Assembly (NCBI RefSeq): GCF_002078875.1
Contig: NC_034438.1
Location: 70,191,459 to 70,255,458 of the forward strand
Direction of reading: 5' to 3'
Origin: Numida meleagris
Lineage: Eukaryota > Chordata > Aves > Galliformes > Numididae
Length of the DNA stretch: 64,000 nt
Shown in pieces: positions 11,696 to 26,300 of this stretch (positions are counted from its first letter, which is position 1; every line of letters starts with the position of its first letter). Below the pieces are notes generated by a model. That model searched no databases and was not told the origin of the DNA. It saw only the letters and a program-made list of their open reading frames with translations. A program made the position numbers and the translations under genes.

Positions 11696-14267
11696 TCCTT
11701 GGGCTGAAGAAGATGGTCAGTACCAAGCTTAAAAACTTATGTGTGTCTTCTGCAACAAAAAGTGAAGCTTTCCTCTCCATGTTTGAGTCAGCAACTGGAA
11801 AGACTGCAGTCTCTCAGCTACCCCAAGCGCAACAAGCAGTTTCTCTGGCTTTCTGGACAACTACTAGCAGCAACGTATTCAAGATTTCTTCTCTAACTTA
11901 TGAGCTTGATCCTGAGAAGTCACAGCCTGAAGTACAACATGCTCCTGCTGCTTGTAGCGCCGGTACCACAGGAGCCACAGGAGCTCCAGTGGATCCTTCC
12001 TGTCCAGGTTCTGAGACAATCCTACGTCTAGGGATCAGGAGATGAGGATCCACGCTGTCTCCTCCTGCACAGTGCCCAGCGTTTCCTTCATAGCAGGAAT
12101 CCAGCCTGCATGCTGAATAATGGTAAGATGCAGTCTACGTGGTAGTACGTAAGAGCATGCCTAAAAATTAAACTAACAATTTAAACAACAAACAACAAGT
12201 TTCAGAGAGAACAGGAGTCAGTCCTCTGTATGCATCTCCACGACAGCACTAAGCACCTGCTGACAGGGAATCACTGCAGGCAGCTGCCATTTCTGCACGT
12301 CTGTTTTGTCTGCTTACAGCTCTGTCTGCTGGTAGGGATGAGCGTGTTGCACCGCCCACATCCACAGCCTGGTCCGCACCACGACTGCAAAGCGCAGAGC
12401 ACAGGTAACGAGCGGATGCTGTTGAAGCTGGCGGAGTGCTCAGAGTACAGACTGCCTCAACAAAACCAAGAGCTAACTCCACACACAAGTGTCTCCAACG
12501 CAAAACAACGGCTTCTGCACGTTTCACAGTTAGAGTGAAGTTTCCTGAAGTAACTGGAGATGTTTTTGTAGACGCGCTGAGAAGAGGAACCCTCTCAAAG
12601 CTGTCGCTCACGTGACAAATTCATGCCATCCATCGCTGAGTTTGCTATTACTGTGCAACAAGGAGAAATGTGCTGGCTGGCTAAACAGGCTCTGGCCTAT
12701 GCTAGAGCTGAAGGAACTCCAGGGAGCAAATGCACACAAACACAACAATGGCAAAAACACACAAGCCCCCTGCACCACAGCTGACTGCTCGGGGGGCAGG
12801 GAAGGCTTCAGTCACTGTAGAACCAAAATGTGGCAAGACCAATGTGACTGTAGACACGGACAGCAGACACATGTAGTGTAGTACAGGACCAACGCATCTG
12901 CTGTAGTTCCAGTCTGTAGCAGGAAGCTTTGACAGAGCCGCTGGATCCCTGCAGCGGCAGCAGGCAGGTGGGCAAAGAGAGATGTCAGTCTCACAGAGAT
13001 GAGAGAGGGCCGAACTCAGAAGAGCACACGCTCATCTCAGTGGGAAGATAAAACTCACTGAGTTGCTGGGCCCACAGCTGCTAACAACACCCACAAAGTA
13101 CTCAGAAAAGCTGACTAGGTAAGTGAGTTTTCGTGGCAGGTATCATATCCCCAGTCTCCAGAACCCTACAGTATGTTACATGCACTCTGCAGGCGTCAGA
13201 CCTCCTATGACTCCTGACTCTGTATTTCACTTCAGCTCTACTCTACTGCTGTGCTAATTCACTTCAGAGAACACTATAGGGTACTTGTTTTACACTACTG
13301 AGTTACAAGTCTTGGAGCTTGCGTTTAAATAACAGCCCAACAAACAAGTGAAAATGAGATAACACAAGAAAAGACAAGAGGAAAAGCCTGCTGTTAAAGA
13401 TAATGCTCTCAGTGATAGAAAATAGTCAGTATACTGCAATTCTGCCTCAGGTATTTTTGTTCCTTTTTTACTTTGGAGTGGTAGCAGCTGAAATTCAAAT
13501 GCCTTTTAAACAGGCTTTGTTATCAGCTTTAATTGATAGGGTACTCTAAGAGCTGTTTGCCCTTCATTCACGCTGTACAAATGCAGTTGAAATGAAGTCT
13601 CTGAAATAGCTGGGCTCAACTGTTCTAGTACCTCCTTTCTTCCAAGTACATGAGGCTTTGAGAGAAATCTTCTCTCCTGTGTTCTGTATTCTCTCTCTTC
13701 TCAGGTAGCACTGTTTCAGCTGTGTTATTCCGACTGGTCCAAGGAGCTCTCAGCAGCTCCTGTCTTCGCCTTTTTTTTGGTTTGGAGGTTACTGTAAGCA
13801 TTAATTTAAAACAGCACATTTTCATTTACAGAAAGAGGCATCAAGTTTTTCACTGGAATGATTTTCTAAAAGAAAAAGCAGAGAGGAGAGGAAGAGTCTT
13901 TGTGAAAGCAGATGCAGAAATCTTGGCATCTCGGAATCTTTGTTTGGCCTCGGTGTCCATACACATAAAAAACAGGGAAATGGTTTATGGAAGAGCAACC
14001 CAAAGCAAACATCTCAAATGACACAAGTGGTACATAACAGTTACTTGTAACAACGAGGCACTATCTTTGAAAGACAAAGTGGAACCCAGTACTATCAAAG
14101 TGTAATGAAAGGCACACTCATAAACAACACTTCATCACCAGTTATCTGCACTCAGTTTTACTGAACTATCTTGGCATCTACAGTAGTTGTGCTGCACCGA
14201 TTCTGAGCACACGTCTCCATTTACCGTCCTCCTTCACACACTGACATGCTATCCACTCTCATCTCTC

Positions 14268-14318
14268 TCAGGCTTCCAGTTTTTTTTTTTTCTGCTTGGA
14301 TTTTTTCAACATATGAAC
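14268..14318 (-). CDS. DGKQ: DGKQ last coding exon, lysine-rich C-terminus and stop
   Basis: Residues 757-772: [16 protein letters not shown], then TGA at 14268-14270. The acceptor AG is at 14319-14320 and the exon starts in phase 0. A run of 12 A (plus-strand T at 14280-14291) encodes four consecutive lysines. As I recall it, the human protein continues about 20 residues beyond the equivalent basic stretch, so this C-terminus is shorter. Confidence 0.9.
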   Translation of the reverse strand, partial: VHMLKKSKQKKKKLEA

Positions 14319-17300
14319 CTAAAATGCAAAGTTTTTAAAGAAAACGAATGAGTATTCAAATATCTGCAGTAACCTATTAGCAGGTCTAAGACAACTAATA
14401 CACGAGTAAAGTGTTGGAACTGCAAAAAAAAAAAAAATTAAAATACATAGCTGAGTGAAACACCTATCATTACGAAGTGCTAGGATTAACTGCTTTTTAC
14501 ATAAATAGGTACATACAGGTTTACGTATATAGCGTGTACAGAAGTGTGTATGTGCATATATATCAGTGTACAAGCATGTACACATACAGATAACACTGAC
14601 AGCCACTAGCCTTAAAGACAGCAATACTTCTCACTGGAAGGCCAACTTCAGTGTGCACTCTCTCCCTCCCCACCCCCAGCCCCCAGGCTTAACACATTCC
14701 CAAACACCTGAGTTGTGACCCTCTTTTTAACCCATTTTTAGTCTGCAAGTGCCATTCTTTTGGTAGCCCTCCCAGTGGCGATACGTGGTCTCTAAGCCCA
14801 TAGCAACACATTTCTGTGAATTAAAAAGGTTTCCTTAAGTTTGCAGACAAAATGTTTATTTCCCAATTTCAGTATCAGAATAAAAGTTAATTCTTAGGCA
14901 GCTGATGCTCTTTTTCTTCCGCACATATACTGAGATATTAGGGACAAACAGACACTAACGAACTCAAAAGTCTCTTTTTCTCAGGTCTCTCCTCCTCCAG
15001 TATTCCGTCTTCTCCTTTGCTGCCTTCTGACTGATCTTATCTCCTCCAGCATGGCCAGCACACTCTTTTGTCCTCACTCACTGGAGTCCTACCATGGCCC
15101 TCATAACTACCACCTGCTTCAGGGCAAGCAACACTGCCTGCAGATCTCAATAAGAGATAAAACGGAGTCACTTGGCTGAAGCTCAGGGACTATCTTCTTG
15201 AACACAAGCCCCATCTGAGCCGCTGGAGAAGGCTGTCAAACCTCTCTCTGTAGAAACAACTGTTTGCTTACCCAACAATTACTACTCTGGGCTGACTAGC
15301 TCCTTTGAAGTTAAGTATCAGAACACAATGGATGAGCAAGATAACTGAATAACGTAACTGAAGAAACAGTCAGTTTTTTTGTGACCAACTTACAGCCATT
15401 ACCTTTGGTCCTGCAGCAGAGATAATAATCTGTCCTGGGGCTTGAATCCAGGGCTCTCCATCAACTTGAACTGGAATTGGCTTTAGGAGTGTTACACGAA
15501 AATATGAGCCCTGGGCTATGCGGATGCCTGAGCGAAAACCGCTTTGGACTTGACCCTGTTAAGAAGTAAAAGCCAAGATTATCAATCACCCCAGTCAACA
15601 AGAAGCACAAATATTAGCTGCACTTGAGCTGGGTGGATACAATTTTATTCTCTTAAGTTTCAAGTACAAGAATTGCTTAAGCAAAATCGGCACAGGATGC
15701 CTTTACTGGTGCAGAATGAATTACTCAAGTCACTTTATGAACAACAACCCAGCATCTGCATGCTGCCAGAGGCCAAATAACTTACACAGTGGAGTCATTT
15801 GGACTTTTGTGTTGGTAACGGAGCATGCACTCAGAAAAGTTGTTTGCTTCTACTTCCCCCCTCCATAAAGTAGTAAAGGCATTTTCAAAACAACTAAGCA
15901 CAGACTTTGGTGCATGTGGGACTCCAAAATCTAAAAGCACATAATCACACAACACAGGGAGTTTTGCCATACTCAACTCCAAATTCGTCTTGAACTAATG
16001 GATCAGCGTTGACAGTAAAAAATGATGCAAAGTCAACTTTGCTTCTAAAATTTGCCTTGGTGAATATGTACAGATGCCAAACGGGAAGGGTAAAAAGCTT
16101 AACACATGATCAGAAAAAAGGCACAGGTTTGTTAAGATTTAGATTCTGAAGCAACACGCACACTCCTTGTTTGCTCTAACAAAACCGAATTACTTCTCAT
16201 GGAATGTTTTTATGTTTGTCTTCCCCAAATAACTACGTTACAAAACCGTAGAGCTGGCTGTCACCAAAGGTTGAGTTGTGCAACCATCTACCTTTCCATT
16301 TTTGGTGATTGTATGGATTTGTTGTCTCCACTTACCTGACCACATATAATTTTTCAGCAGCAGATTTCTTAATAGAGTGGAACAGATGCAAAGAGAAGAC
16401 AAGAATAACTCACCATCCCACAGGATGGCATTGCTTAAAGCAGGCCGTGTCATAACACATAACACACGAAGAATTAAAGTTAGACCGACTGCACTACAAT
16501 ATTTGCTGCAGAACTGTATACCAATACCATCTGCTTCACGTAGCACTTGATCAAACACAGTATTATCAGATTCTCAGACATAGGTATTGGAAAGCCTGTG
16601 GCAGATAATAAAGCTGCCTCTCTAAGAGGAATCTCTGCCTTGATTGTGCTCAGGTATGACAAGACTTTTTGTAAATATACTAAGTGAAGACGTGTTCTTA
16701 CCATATTGAAATCTTATGAGCTGTTTGTTATTTACACCGTTATACACTACACGATAAAAGTAATGCATTCCATAACATCTATGTATACGTGTATTCGTGT
16801 TCCATACCTACTTATACAGGTAACCTTTGAACCAAGCATTTTCTCAGGCTCTTTTAAGAAGTTCTTCACAATTCTCATGCTTCTCATGCAGCCATGAGTT
16901 TCTTCACTTTCCATTCTATCTGCTGTTGTCTGGCACCTCAATATGGGTCTTCCAAGCAGGCTAACACACAGGCTACCAAGGGGCCCTGCAGCCCAGGAAT
17001 GGGCACAGCAGTTACAGCTAGCTGCTGAACAGCTGTTCACAGACAGCTGATGCTGCCATGAGTTCTGTTTATGGTCTATAACCACTTCTGTACTACATAA
17101 AAGAACCTGAACAAATGATGGTACAATTCCAGCACCGACCTATACTTTTTAGGACTATTCACTTTTAAGGTGCAGTTTATTATGAAAATAAATCAGTCTG
17201 ACAAAGTGTTTTTATCGGAGAGACTCACTACAACATATTTCCTCTATTGTCAGTGGGGTGACAACTTACCATGTGAACCACGCCAGTCACACCAACCACT

Positions 17301-20300
17301 TCCAGCAGGCCATCATCAATGCGTGGTTTCTCAAAGCGGTCAGCACTGTCAGTGCCCCAGAGATCAGCTCCGGACCCCCAGCTGCACAGAGAACACACAG
17401 TGACCACCCCACCTGCAACCCCTGGTCTGTCAGGATTCAACAGCTCGGCACTCTGCTCTTCTCCAGTGGGACGGAGAGCTGAGTTTTCCTGCACTAAGAG
17501 CAAGAAATGCTCTTCTAAAACTTGGAAACATTCTGCTGAGATCACTGAGATGCGAAAGAAGGTTTTGCATTTTGTGCAGTATTGACCTTCTTCATTCAAA
17601 TCATTTGCTTATTCTTTAGGTGCACTGACTGCTCACTGCTAATCCTGGTCTTCTCCACAGCTCTCATGTGCAACATATGCATGAGTGTACGTGTGTGCAC
17701 GTTTCTGTGTGTGTATATAAATACACGTGTACCAAAGAACATCCCACACTGGATGGGACCCACAAGGATCATCATGTCCAACGCCTAGTGTATGAATGAA
17801 AAGATGAAACACATTCAAAGTATAACAAAAACAGATGCAGAGAGGTTTAAGGCTAGAGCATATCTGAAAAATATAGTACAGCTGCATGAATGGATGGCTG
17901 TTTGTACACAAATAAAAAAAAAGGCACTCTTAATCACCAGCAAATTTAAGGAAGTCACATTTCCTACATATTTCCCTCCCGCTCCCTGCTGGTGTCAGTG
18001 CAGCCTCTGAACTGTGTGAAGGTTTCCTGAGCTGGGGGCTTCTTGCAGCTCCCTGGACAAGAACATCACCAGCTCCATACGTATCTGTCCCTGGTGAAGA
18101 TTCCACTCCTAATTACAGTTAGGACGCAGGAGAAGTAGCAGATATACAGGGGTTTGCACTGGGAAAACAAGGTAGTGACACCTTTTATTGCAGCGTGACT
18201 GTCACTTTCAAAGGTCAGAAAAGCAATGTTAGAATGGTACTGAGACTCCTCGGGTGCTGCTGCAAGCCCAGAGTTGGGCAATAACCAAAACTACCCAGGT
18301 AACAACCACCTGCCAGTCCAGACAGTTTAACCACGGTGCTGCTGCTCATACAAAAAGCAGCACTGCCACACGTACAGGCAGACACGTCTCCACAAAGGTT
18401 ACCTTCTCCCATTTTTACCTGGGTATGTTAATAAAAATAAGTCCTTCTATATTTGGTAACTCCACCACTCGCTGGTCAACCTGAAGCTTTATGTCCTTAT
18501 GAAGGTTTCTGGTATGGCTTATCTTCTGCAGCCCAACTTTCACATAAACTCCTTTGTTGTGAAACCTAGGAGCAGACAAGCATCATGTGAACACACACTA
18601 GCACTGTTCTCTACCAGGTACGTTTAAAGCGTTCTTCAAATGAAAAGCTCTATGAATTCTTCTAGCTTTACTACAGAAAGAAAGCTAAGCCACAAAGTTC
18701 ACTTAATGCACCTTTTAATTAAGAGAGAATCACAGAATGGCCTGGGTTGAACAGGACCTCCAAGATGATCCAGTTTCAACCCCCCTGCTGCTTGCAGGGT
18801 CGCCAACCACTAGACCAGGCTGCCCAGAGCCACCTCCAGCCTGGCCTGGAATGCCTCCAGGGACGGGGCATCCACAGCCTCCTTGGGCAACCTGTTCCAG
18901 CGCCTCACCACCCTCGCAGTGAAAAGCTTCCTCCTAACAGCCAACCAAAATCTCCCCTGTCTCACTTCAAAACCATTCCCCCTTCTCCTATCGCTATCCA
19001 CCCAGAAGAACTGTGCTGTGAAGGCATGCGGAGATACGGAGATGCAGAGAGGCAATGCTTCTTTGAGAAATAAACGTTTGGGCTGAAAACTGTATTGCTG
19101 ATTAGGACCTAGGAGCCCCCATGGAACATTTTGAACCATTTTATCATGCACTGACAGAATAATTAAGGCACAAAGATAGAGCACAAAAACTTCATTCTGG
19201 GCTTTACATATTGCTCATTCATTTAAACCAGACTCAGTTGCAGAAATTGAAAACATGCCTTGTAGTGTTAATCGGTGACAGAGCTCTAGTGTATCTAATT
19301 TTAGAGTAAAAAAAAGATGAGGAAGATTTTATGGCATCCCTAGAGATGTCAAAATATTTTAAGAGTTATGTAAACAAACGCTAGTCTTTTCTTCTACAGT
19401 GGAAACCTTGAGAAACACAGCGACCTTAAAGGACCTCGAAATAAAAAGCATGAATTTCCATTCTTTGAGCCCATTAGCACAGGGGTGTCACTGGAATCCC
19501 ACCTGCAGAACGTCCCTAGCATTATGTCTGAGTTGTGGAGATGTTCACATGGCGAAGGCAGACGATTCAGCACGTGGCTTACAGTCCACTCTCCAGACAC
19601 TGCTTGGTTCTTCTAAATTATTATACTGGGAAGGATTCATTGTACATGTTAACAGTTTGAAAAAGAACTGAAATATAGGCACCTGATGTAAGACCATTTA
19701 ACATATGCTTCCACTCCAGACAAGACCAAGAGGTGTGGCTATGCCAAAACAGGCTCTGTCCAATTTGAATGCATTAGTTACAACTGGAAAATAATATAGG
19801 TAAGAAACAGAATACTTTAAGTGCCCCCGAGAAGTAACAACTTCAGTTACATCAAGAGAGAAGCCTGCAGAAACTAAAAATATGACACAGAGCCATCACT
19901 GCAGACAAAGTTCTGAATTATGTGACTGCAAAGCAAGTGCTATAGACCTCTGAGTCCACAGCACGCGTTGGGTATGGCATCCCATGGCACACAGCAAAGA
20001 GCAAAAACTGCCAAAGACCAAACCCTATCACCCCATTCTTGTCTATGTATTCCATTTCAGCTGTGAACCGTGTCAGGACACAGAGACAAAAAAAAAAAAA
20101 AAAAGAAAAAGAAAATGAGAAAATTTGACTGCCGTGACATTACCATGCTGAAATCTACCTCGTGGCTGTGAAGGTGACAGACTTTATGATTGAAACTGTT
20201 AGCCAGGCTTGGAAGGGTGAACCTTGCACACCCAACTAGGCAGAATCACTGCTGTTTTCTCACTCTGAATCACTGCATCTTCATGTAGGGTATGATTTGG

Positions 20301-23300
20301 TGGGAAGAGTGCAAGCCCAAGTCACCAGTCTGCGGCTAGCTTTAGTGAACAACAAACTAACTTGCCCCATTGGTAGAAAGAAGCATCATCTCCTAAAGCA
20401 AACCCTCGGTTACATACATTGTGCAGACGGCAGTTTCACCACATTTAACTAGCAAGGTAGGAAAGACAAGTCATCTTTGAAGCACTTTATTTGTGCTCAG
20501 TGTCTTCAAGGTCTGTACTGGGGCGTGAGGCTCGCACTGCAGCCACTGCTGTGAATGACGGTGGTGGGGACGAGGGAGGAGGGCAGGGCTTTCTGAGCAG
20601 GGCGTTCATCCCCACCGAGCCTGTGAGCCTCTGCGTCAGCTCGGCTGCAACGCTTGCATCATTACGTCACCCCAGAACTATTTGGAACGCTCTGGAGTAC
20701 AGACACTGAGGTAACATCCCACTGCTCCGATCAGCGTGGAGACCCGGCCTATTCAGCCCAGGAATGGCCCTCTGGTTTGTTTTCCTACCATCACTGCACT
20801 GCAAACACAGCCAGCATTCGACTACTACCAGCTCTCCACTGATAAACCCACAGGGCTACACCCTTCCAGAAGGGCAGTTCTGTTAAATGCATATGCCAGA
20901 AGAGATGAGGTTAAAAGGCGATCCTATGCAGGACCGGTTTTGTGGACTAGGGAAGTATACAACTGCTTTTACCCCTGAGAGAAAAATCTCAAAAACACCC
21001 TTTTCTCTTAACAAGCCTTCCAGCCGAGCCTCCATACAGTCAGGGAGACACGAAACCATCTACTACACCACGAGCTGAACTGCCTCCATGGCTGTTAGCC
21101 AAGCAGCAAGGATCTCTTGTGGTCAGAGCAAACAGGACGGTCAGCAACTGCTTTCCAAGCTCCTGAAGCCAGCCTTCACGAGTCACTAAGAAAAGCCAAA
21201 CGATGCAAGAAGTCAGACTCCTCAGAGCTCCTGCCAACCGCTGCGTACCCTGAAAGGTAAGGCTTTGTAAACCCTATGTGCCAAGCACTTCCAGAGGGAC
21301 TGCAGTTTCCCACGAACACTAACAAGCAGGTGGGTAACACCACTTGGAAGGAAGCAAGCATTCCAAGTGCAGTGCTCAGCTCAGAAAGCAGATCAGGCAA
21401 AACAGGGCGAGCATCTGTAACTGGTCCTGCACTTTGACAGTCCCACCTGGGGGATGCCACCACGACAAAAGCTGATCAGTGACTTTCTTCTCTGACCAGC
21501 ACGGGTGACTTTCCGAAGGCGATGTCACTGACAGTGAAAGAACTTTACCAGACTCACTTTCAACAGACCCAACACAGACAAAGGTCATTTAGACACTAGC
21601 TGTTGAAGCACTTTAAAACGCGGAACTGAGAAATCCATCTATAGTTTCAAACCACGCCTCTACTAGGAGACAGAGGAGTTTTGGATCCTTGCGAAACAAT
21701 TCTAAAATTGCATTAATTGCATTAAGACGTGCAGAATATTCTCCCTGGTTCACATGACAGCCACCAAGCCTGCCGCTCACAGAGGACTCCTGCAAACTTT
21801 TGGTGGCACAAAGGAGACATGGTCTATTCTCTAACAGGCAACTCTAAAGACTGCTCCAGGACCCCATGAGAGTGGAGGAAAGAAGGCAGATGGCCTGATG
21901 CTCAGTTTTATGCTGTGGGAAGACTCATAAAACCTGACATTCAACAACACAGAAATCACGACTGCCAAAACACGTTGCCGTGTTCGCAAGTGAAGGACAT
22001 CATCACTGCACTGGTCTTGAGCCTGTAAAGACACTGCACAGCACGAGGCCAGGGAGCGCGCAGTTCCCAGGACAGTGACCAACCTAAGGCATTGAACCAG
22101 GAAGAGCACACATGCCCATTTTCTTCCAAGGGGTACACGAAGACTCTGACTGCACCACCTGAAAGGTCCCATCTTGCATGCAGCACTGTTTGCGTGACGA
22201 CTGCTGCAGCATTTGGTGTTGAACTGCCACGCTTTTCAGTTAATTCACTGAAAAAAAGAAGAGTGCGCTCATCTGGCTGGCAAGATTGTGCATTTGCATA
22301 CCCTGGGAAAGCAACAATTTTAACAATCATCATTACAGACACTGAAAGGCAGCAATTGTGCCAGCACCATTAATCTCCACAAGCTGCTTGTCCTCTGCAA
22401 AACAGCCCTTCAGCATCAATTCATAATTCATACCTCCTTCTCAGACCCTGAATCACAGAACTATATAGCCTTTCAGATTTGCAAAAAAAAAAAACAACAA
22501 ACCCAAACCACAGTTTTTCCCACACACTCCCCAAGACATGCTTGCACCATGTCCACATGTGCATGCTGAAGGTCTGCAAGAATATCAAGTCATCACCTAC
22601 TGCACTGCAGACGCTGCACACCATGAGATGGTAAAGATGAGAGAGATTAAAAGCACACAGGGAAATAAAGATCAAAGCATAGCTCTCAAATATCGTGTCA
22701 ATAAGTAAAGGACAAGATCAGTATCTTACTCAGTGTTTTAGGAAATAAATGAGCAACATCTGCACAGATAAAACATACAAGAGAGGTGAGTCTGCGTATT
22801 ACTGCACAGAGAACAGATCAAAGAATATTCTTAATAGATGAGACTGGAATACTGTGCAGCTGTAATAGCTTGTTCTGGCAACTGAGAGGCAACTCAGAGG
22901 ATATCAGCTTGCAAACAAAAGGGAATAAAGAGCAGTCAAGAACAGTTCCTGTGAAGAGCTACTGATTAATTACACAAATGTGATTTCTTTCTCTCGTCAG
23001 GTTCAGTAATTACAGGAACAAAAAGAAGTGCTGTTATCGATTGATCTGCATGCCAGGAAGGACAGAGGTTTCTTTCCACGACTCTTTTTTATTAAAGAAT
23101 GGCTTGGGTTGGAAGGGACCTCAGGTACCATCAAGCTCCAAGCACCTGCCACCAAGTTTCACTAGCCAACCCCTAGATCAAGTACTGGATCAGGCTGCCC
23201 AGGGCCCCATCCAACCTGGCCTTGAGCACCTCCAGGGATGGGGCATCCACAACCTCTCTGGCAGCCTGCTCCAGCACCTCACCACCCTATCAGTAAAACA

Positions 23301-26300
23301 CTTCCCCCAGACATCTGCTGTAAATCTCCCTTCCTTTAGTTTAAAACTCCTTTAGTTTAAAACTATCTTGTCCTATCACAATCCACCTGTGTAAAAAGTT
23401 GATTTCTCTCCTGTTTATAATCTCCCTTTAAATAGCAGAAGGCTGCAATGAGATCCCTCTGCCACCTTCTCTTCCCCAGGCTGAGCAAGCCCAGCTCCCT
23501 CAGCCTGTCCCCATAGGAGAGGTGCTCCATGCTCTGCTCATCTTGGTGGCCCTCCTCTGGACCCTGTCCAACAGCTCCACATCTTTCCTGCGCTGAGAGC
23601 CCCAGACCTGGATGCAGAACTGCAGATGGGGCCTCACAAGGGCAGAGTAGAGAGGGACAATCCTTCCCTGTCCCTGCTGCCACCCCTCTTCTGATGGAGC
23701 ACAGAATACCATTGGCCTTCTGAGCTGCCAGAGCACACTGCTGGCTCCTGTTCGGTTTTTCATCCACCAGGACCTCCACGCTCTTCTCCTCAGGGCTATC
23801 CCCAAGGGGTTCTTCTGCCAGTGTGTATACATAGCTGGGATTGCCCTGACCCAAGTACAAAACATTACCACACTGCCTCACTTGAGACTCAGAGAGATTT
23901 AAAAAATTGTAATGACCAGCACGCAGATACTACCACAGCACTAAGCAAGGGTGGGAAACGTGCAGTGTGCAGCAGCACTGCCTTCTCTCCTGCTAAAGGC
24001 TTTGAATAAGAGATATTTCCACGACCGTCAAATTTCGCTGAATTTGACATTGAAGTTATTGGCAACTAAGTACAGCGAATAATAATAATGGGGCCTCCAA
24101 AAATTTCTCTTGTGTTCCCCCTTGGAAAGCAGAGGAAAAGAAAAAAAGAAAAAAAAACAAAAGGCCAAACAAATGGTATGTCTAAGAGTTCATGGCTATT
24201 TTAACTCCTGCCTGTGCCAGCTTCGCCTTGAGCAATGTTATTTGTGAATACTTGTAGCAAGATTATCGGCCTTAGCATAAATTAGAAGTTGTGGGATGCT
24301 ACATGATTTACCCCTCCCCTCTGCTTCCCCCAGGATTACCTGCTATTAAATTTCCCTGGTTCTTCTTCTCTAGCATGATGAAAGTCCAAGCTCAATTCTG
24401 CATCAATGCCAAGACCACAGTAATTGTTCATCTGTACAATCTGTCAAAAAAAAAAAAGTATTATTTTTTCAAGGCTTATGTTTCTAAATGCAGACGTTCC
24501 AAAACTTTTCAACAAAAGTAAGAGTTGAAGATGATTCTTCCAAGTTATTTGCATCTTGACAAATGTAGGAAAACATTTTCCAGAAACAAGGCACTAAAAA
24601 TAAAGCAGTTGTTGATATGTGTTGTCATTATTTCCAAATTATTACAAATTTCCACATTTAACTGCAAGAAGCAAGTATAATAAGGCAGACATAAAAATAA
24701 ACGCAGAAATAAAGCCAACCCAACTTCTCAAAGCGATTCTATGCAACAACTACATCTAACTTACTAAACACTAACACCACTATCATTTTTGGCAGCAATC
24801 TTATGCCAGATGAGTACAGAACTTGACTTCACCTACTGAACTGCATTTTAAATAGCTCTCAGTGCAACAACCTCAAGGTTCCACAGATCTCTACAATTTC
24901 TCCTATTGATTCTTCCTCTGTACGCCAGCTCGCTCCACAGCTTTTCTATCCCAGCCATTGATTCCTGCACACTCAATCTTTAAGAAGCAGACCAGGCACA
25001 CTCAGGGCAAATCCATCCCCGCCTCCACCAAATAAAAATACCTAGAACTTGAGCAACTCCAGTTCTCTAACTGACACAATGCCTATGACTTTCCAGCAAC
25101 TGGGCTAAAATCTTAGACAAGGGCTACTATTATTACAGCTTTCTCTTTTCTTTTTTGCTACCCCCTCTTCCACCCAATTTCTTGATTTTGTCTGAAAATA
25201 AACAGAATCAGTATCCACAAAAGCTCCTTAGTCACCACCAACAATCTACGCTTCTATTTTCCTAACAGAAACAAGAAATGCAAACCAAAGTTCAGGGCCT
25301 TTCCCTCCAAGAATATAAAACAGATGCTGCAGATACAGACACCCAGCAGCAGTAAGATGACAGGAGGATTTACCCCTCTGTACTTTTGTAACTTACAGTC
25401 GTTTTTTTTTGAGCTGTAACAAGAAAGACCAGAGCAGCCTTTTTTAAATTTGCGATTTTTCGCTCAGCACTCCAGTTTCACTAGTATTCCGGGGAGTGTT
25501 TGTTTGGCTTTCCTTCAAAACGTTTTTCTTACTTGAGAAATCCATTTCTTCCCAAGCAAAGCAAAAAGGCACACCACTGACACGTAAACCTCACCTTCGG
25601 AGGCTCAGGCTCTGCCATGACATTCTCTGCACCCTCAGCAGGCTCTTCAGCATCCAAGAGAATAGTCCAGCGGTCCATCAGAATGTCGTCCGCTTCATCC
25701 ACAGAAATCAACACGGAGTAGGGGTCCTCCCCACTGTAGCCAGCTCCCCAGCCCAAGACTCTTCCTAAGTCATTACCTGGCCAACAACAAAGATCCCAAA
25801 GATGTGACACCATTCTGTAAGTTAGCTAAAAGCACCAAGAACTGTTTCAGCTCTGTACTACAAATCGAATCACCGTAAAGCGCTCCAAGCAAGTCACGAA
25901 AGTAGTGCAACTGGACTGAAAAGTGAGCCATCATAAAACATACCCCAGCGTTGTAGCTGCACGTGTGCTTTGCGTCACCTACAGATATACTGTCTCATTT
26001 GAAAAAATTCCAAAAAAGGCAATGGAAGAGACTGTTATCAAGCCAGTGCACAGCTGAATTCACTGGCCTACAGCGCAGTGGGGGTTGCCAAGGGGAGAAT
26101 GTTTTGCCCTCTCCAAGTGCTGCCCCCTCAGACACAGCCACAGCAATACTCCTGCAGCACGACCGGCTGACGAGCTGATCCTGGCTTGCTATTCCAAGCT
26201 GGCTAGAACTGAGTCCTGGCATCCTCAGCAGTGGTTTCTCAGGTGGATAAAGGAAGACAAACCTCCTGGAGGATCCCCAGGCGCAAAGCCTCAGGCAGAG

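Larger units (their letters stand above)
6590..14267 (-). other. Candidate DGKQ 3' untranslated region
   Basis: The sequence immediately past the DGKQ stop codon, with no later coding exon seen. Its left end is uncertain. Possible minus-strand poly(A) signals are ATTAAA at 13528-13533, AATAAA at 11690-11695, ATTAAA at 8089-8094 and a variant AATACA at 6598-6603. The last is followed on the minus strand by a G/T-rich stretch (about 6560-6585), and the AT-rich character of 6600-9000 resembles a long vertebrate 3' UTR. If the distal site is used, the UTR is about 7.7 kb and contains the CR1 copy at 9970-11030. If a proximal site is used, most of this span is intergenic. Confidence 0.35.

Noticed and set aside
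1200..13500. Exons of TMEM175 or GAK, neighbours of DGKQ in mammals
   Set aside because: I looked for their membrane-segment and kinase blocks in both directions and saw none. They may lie left of the window.
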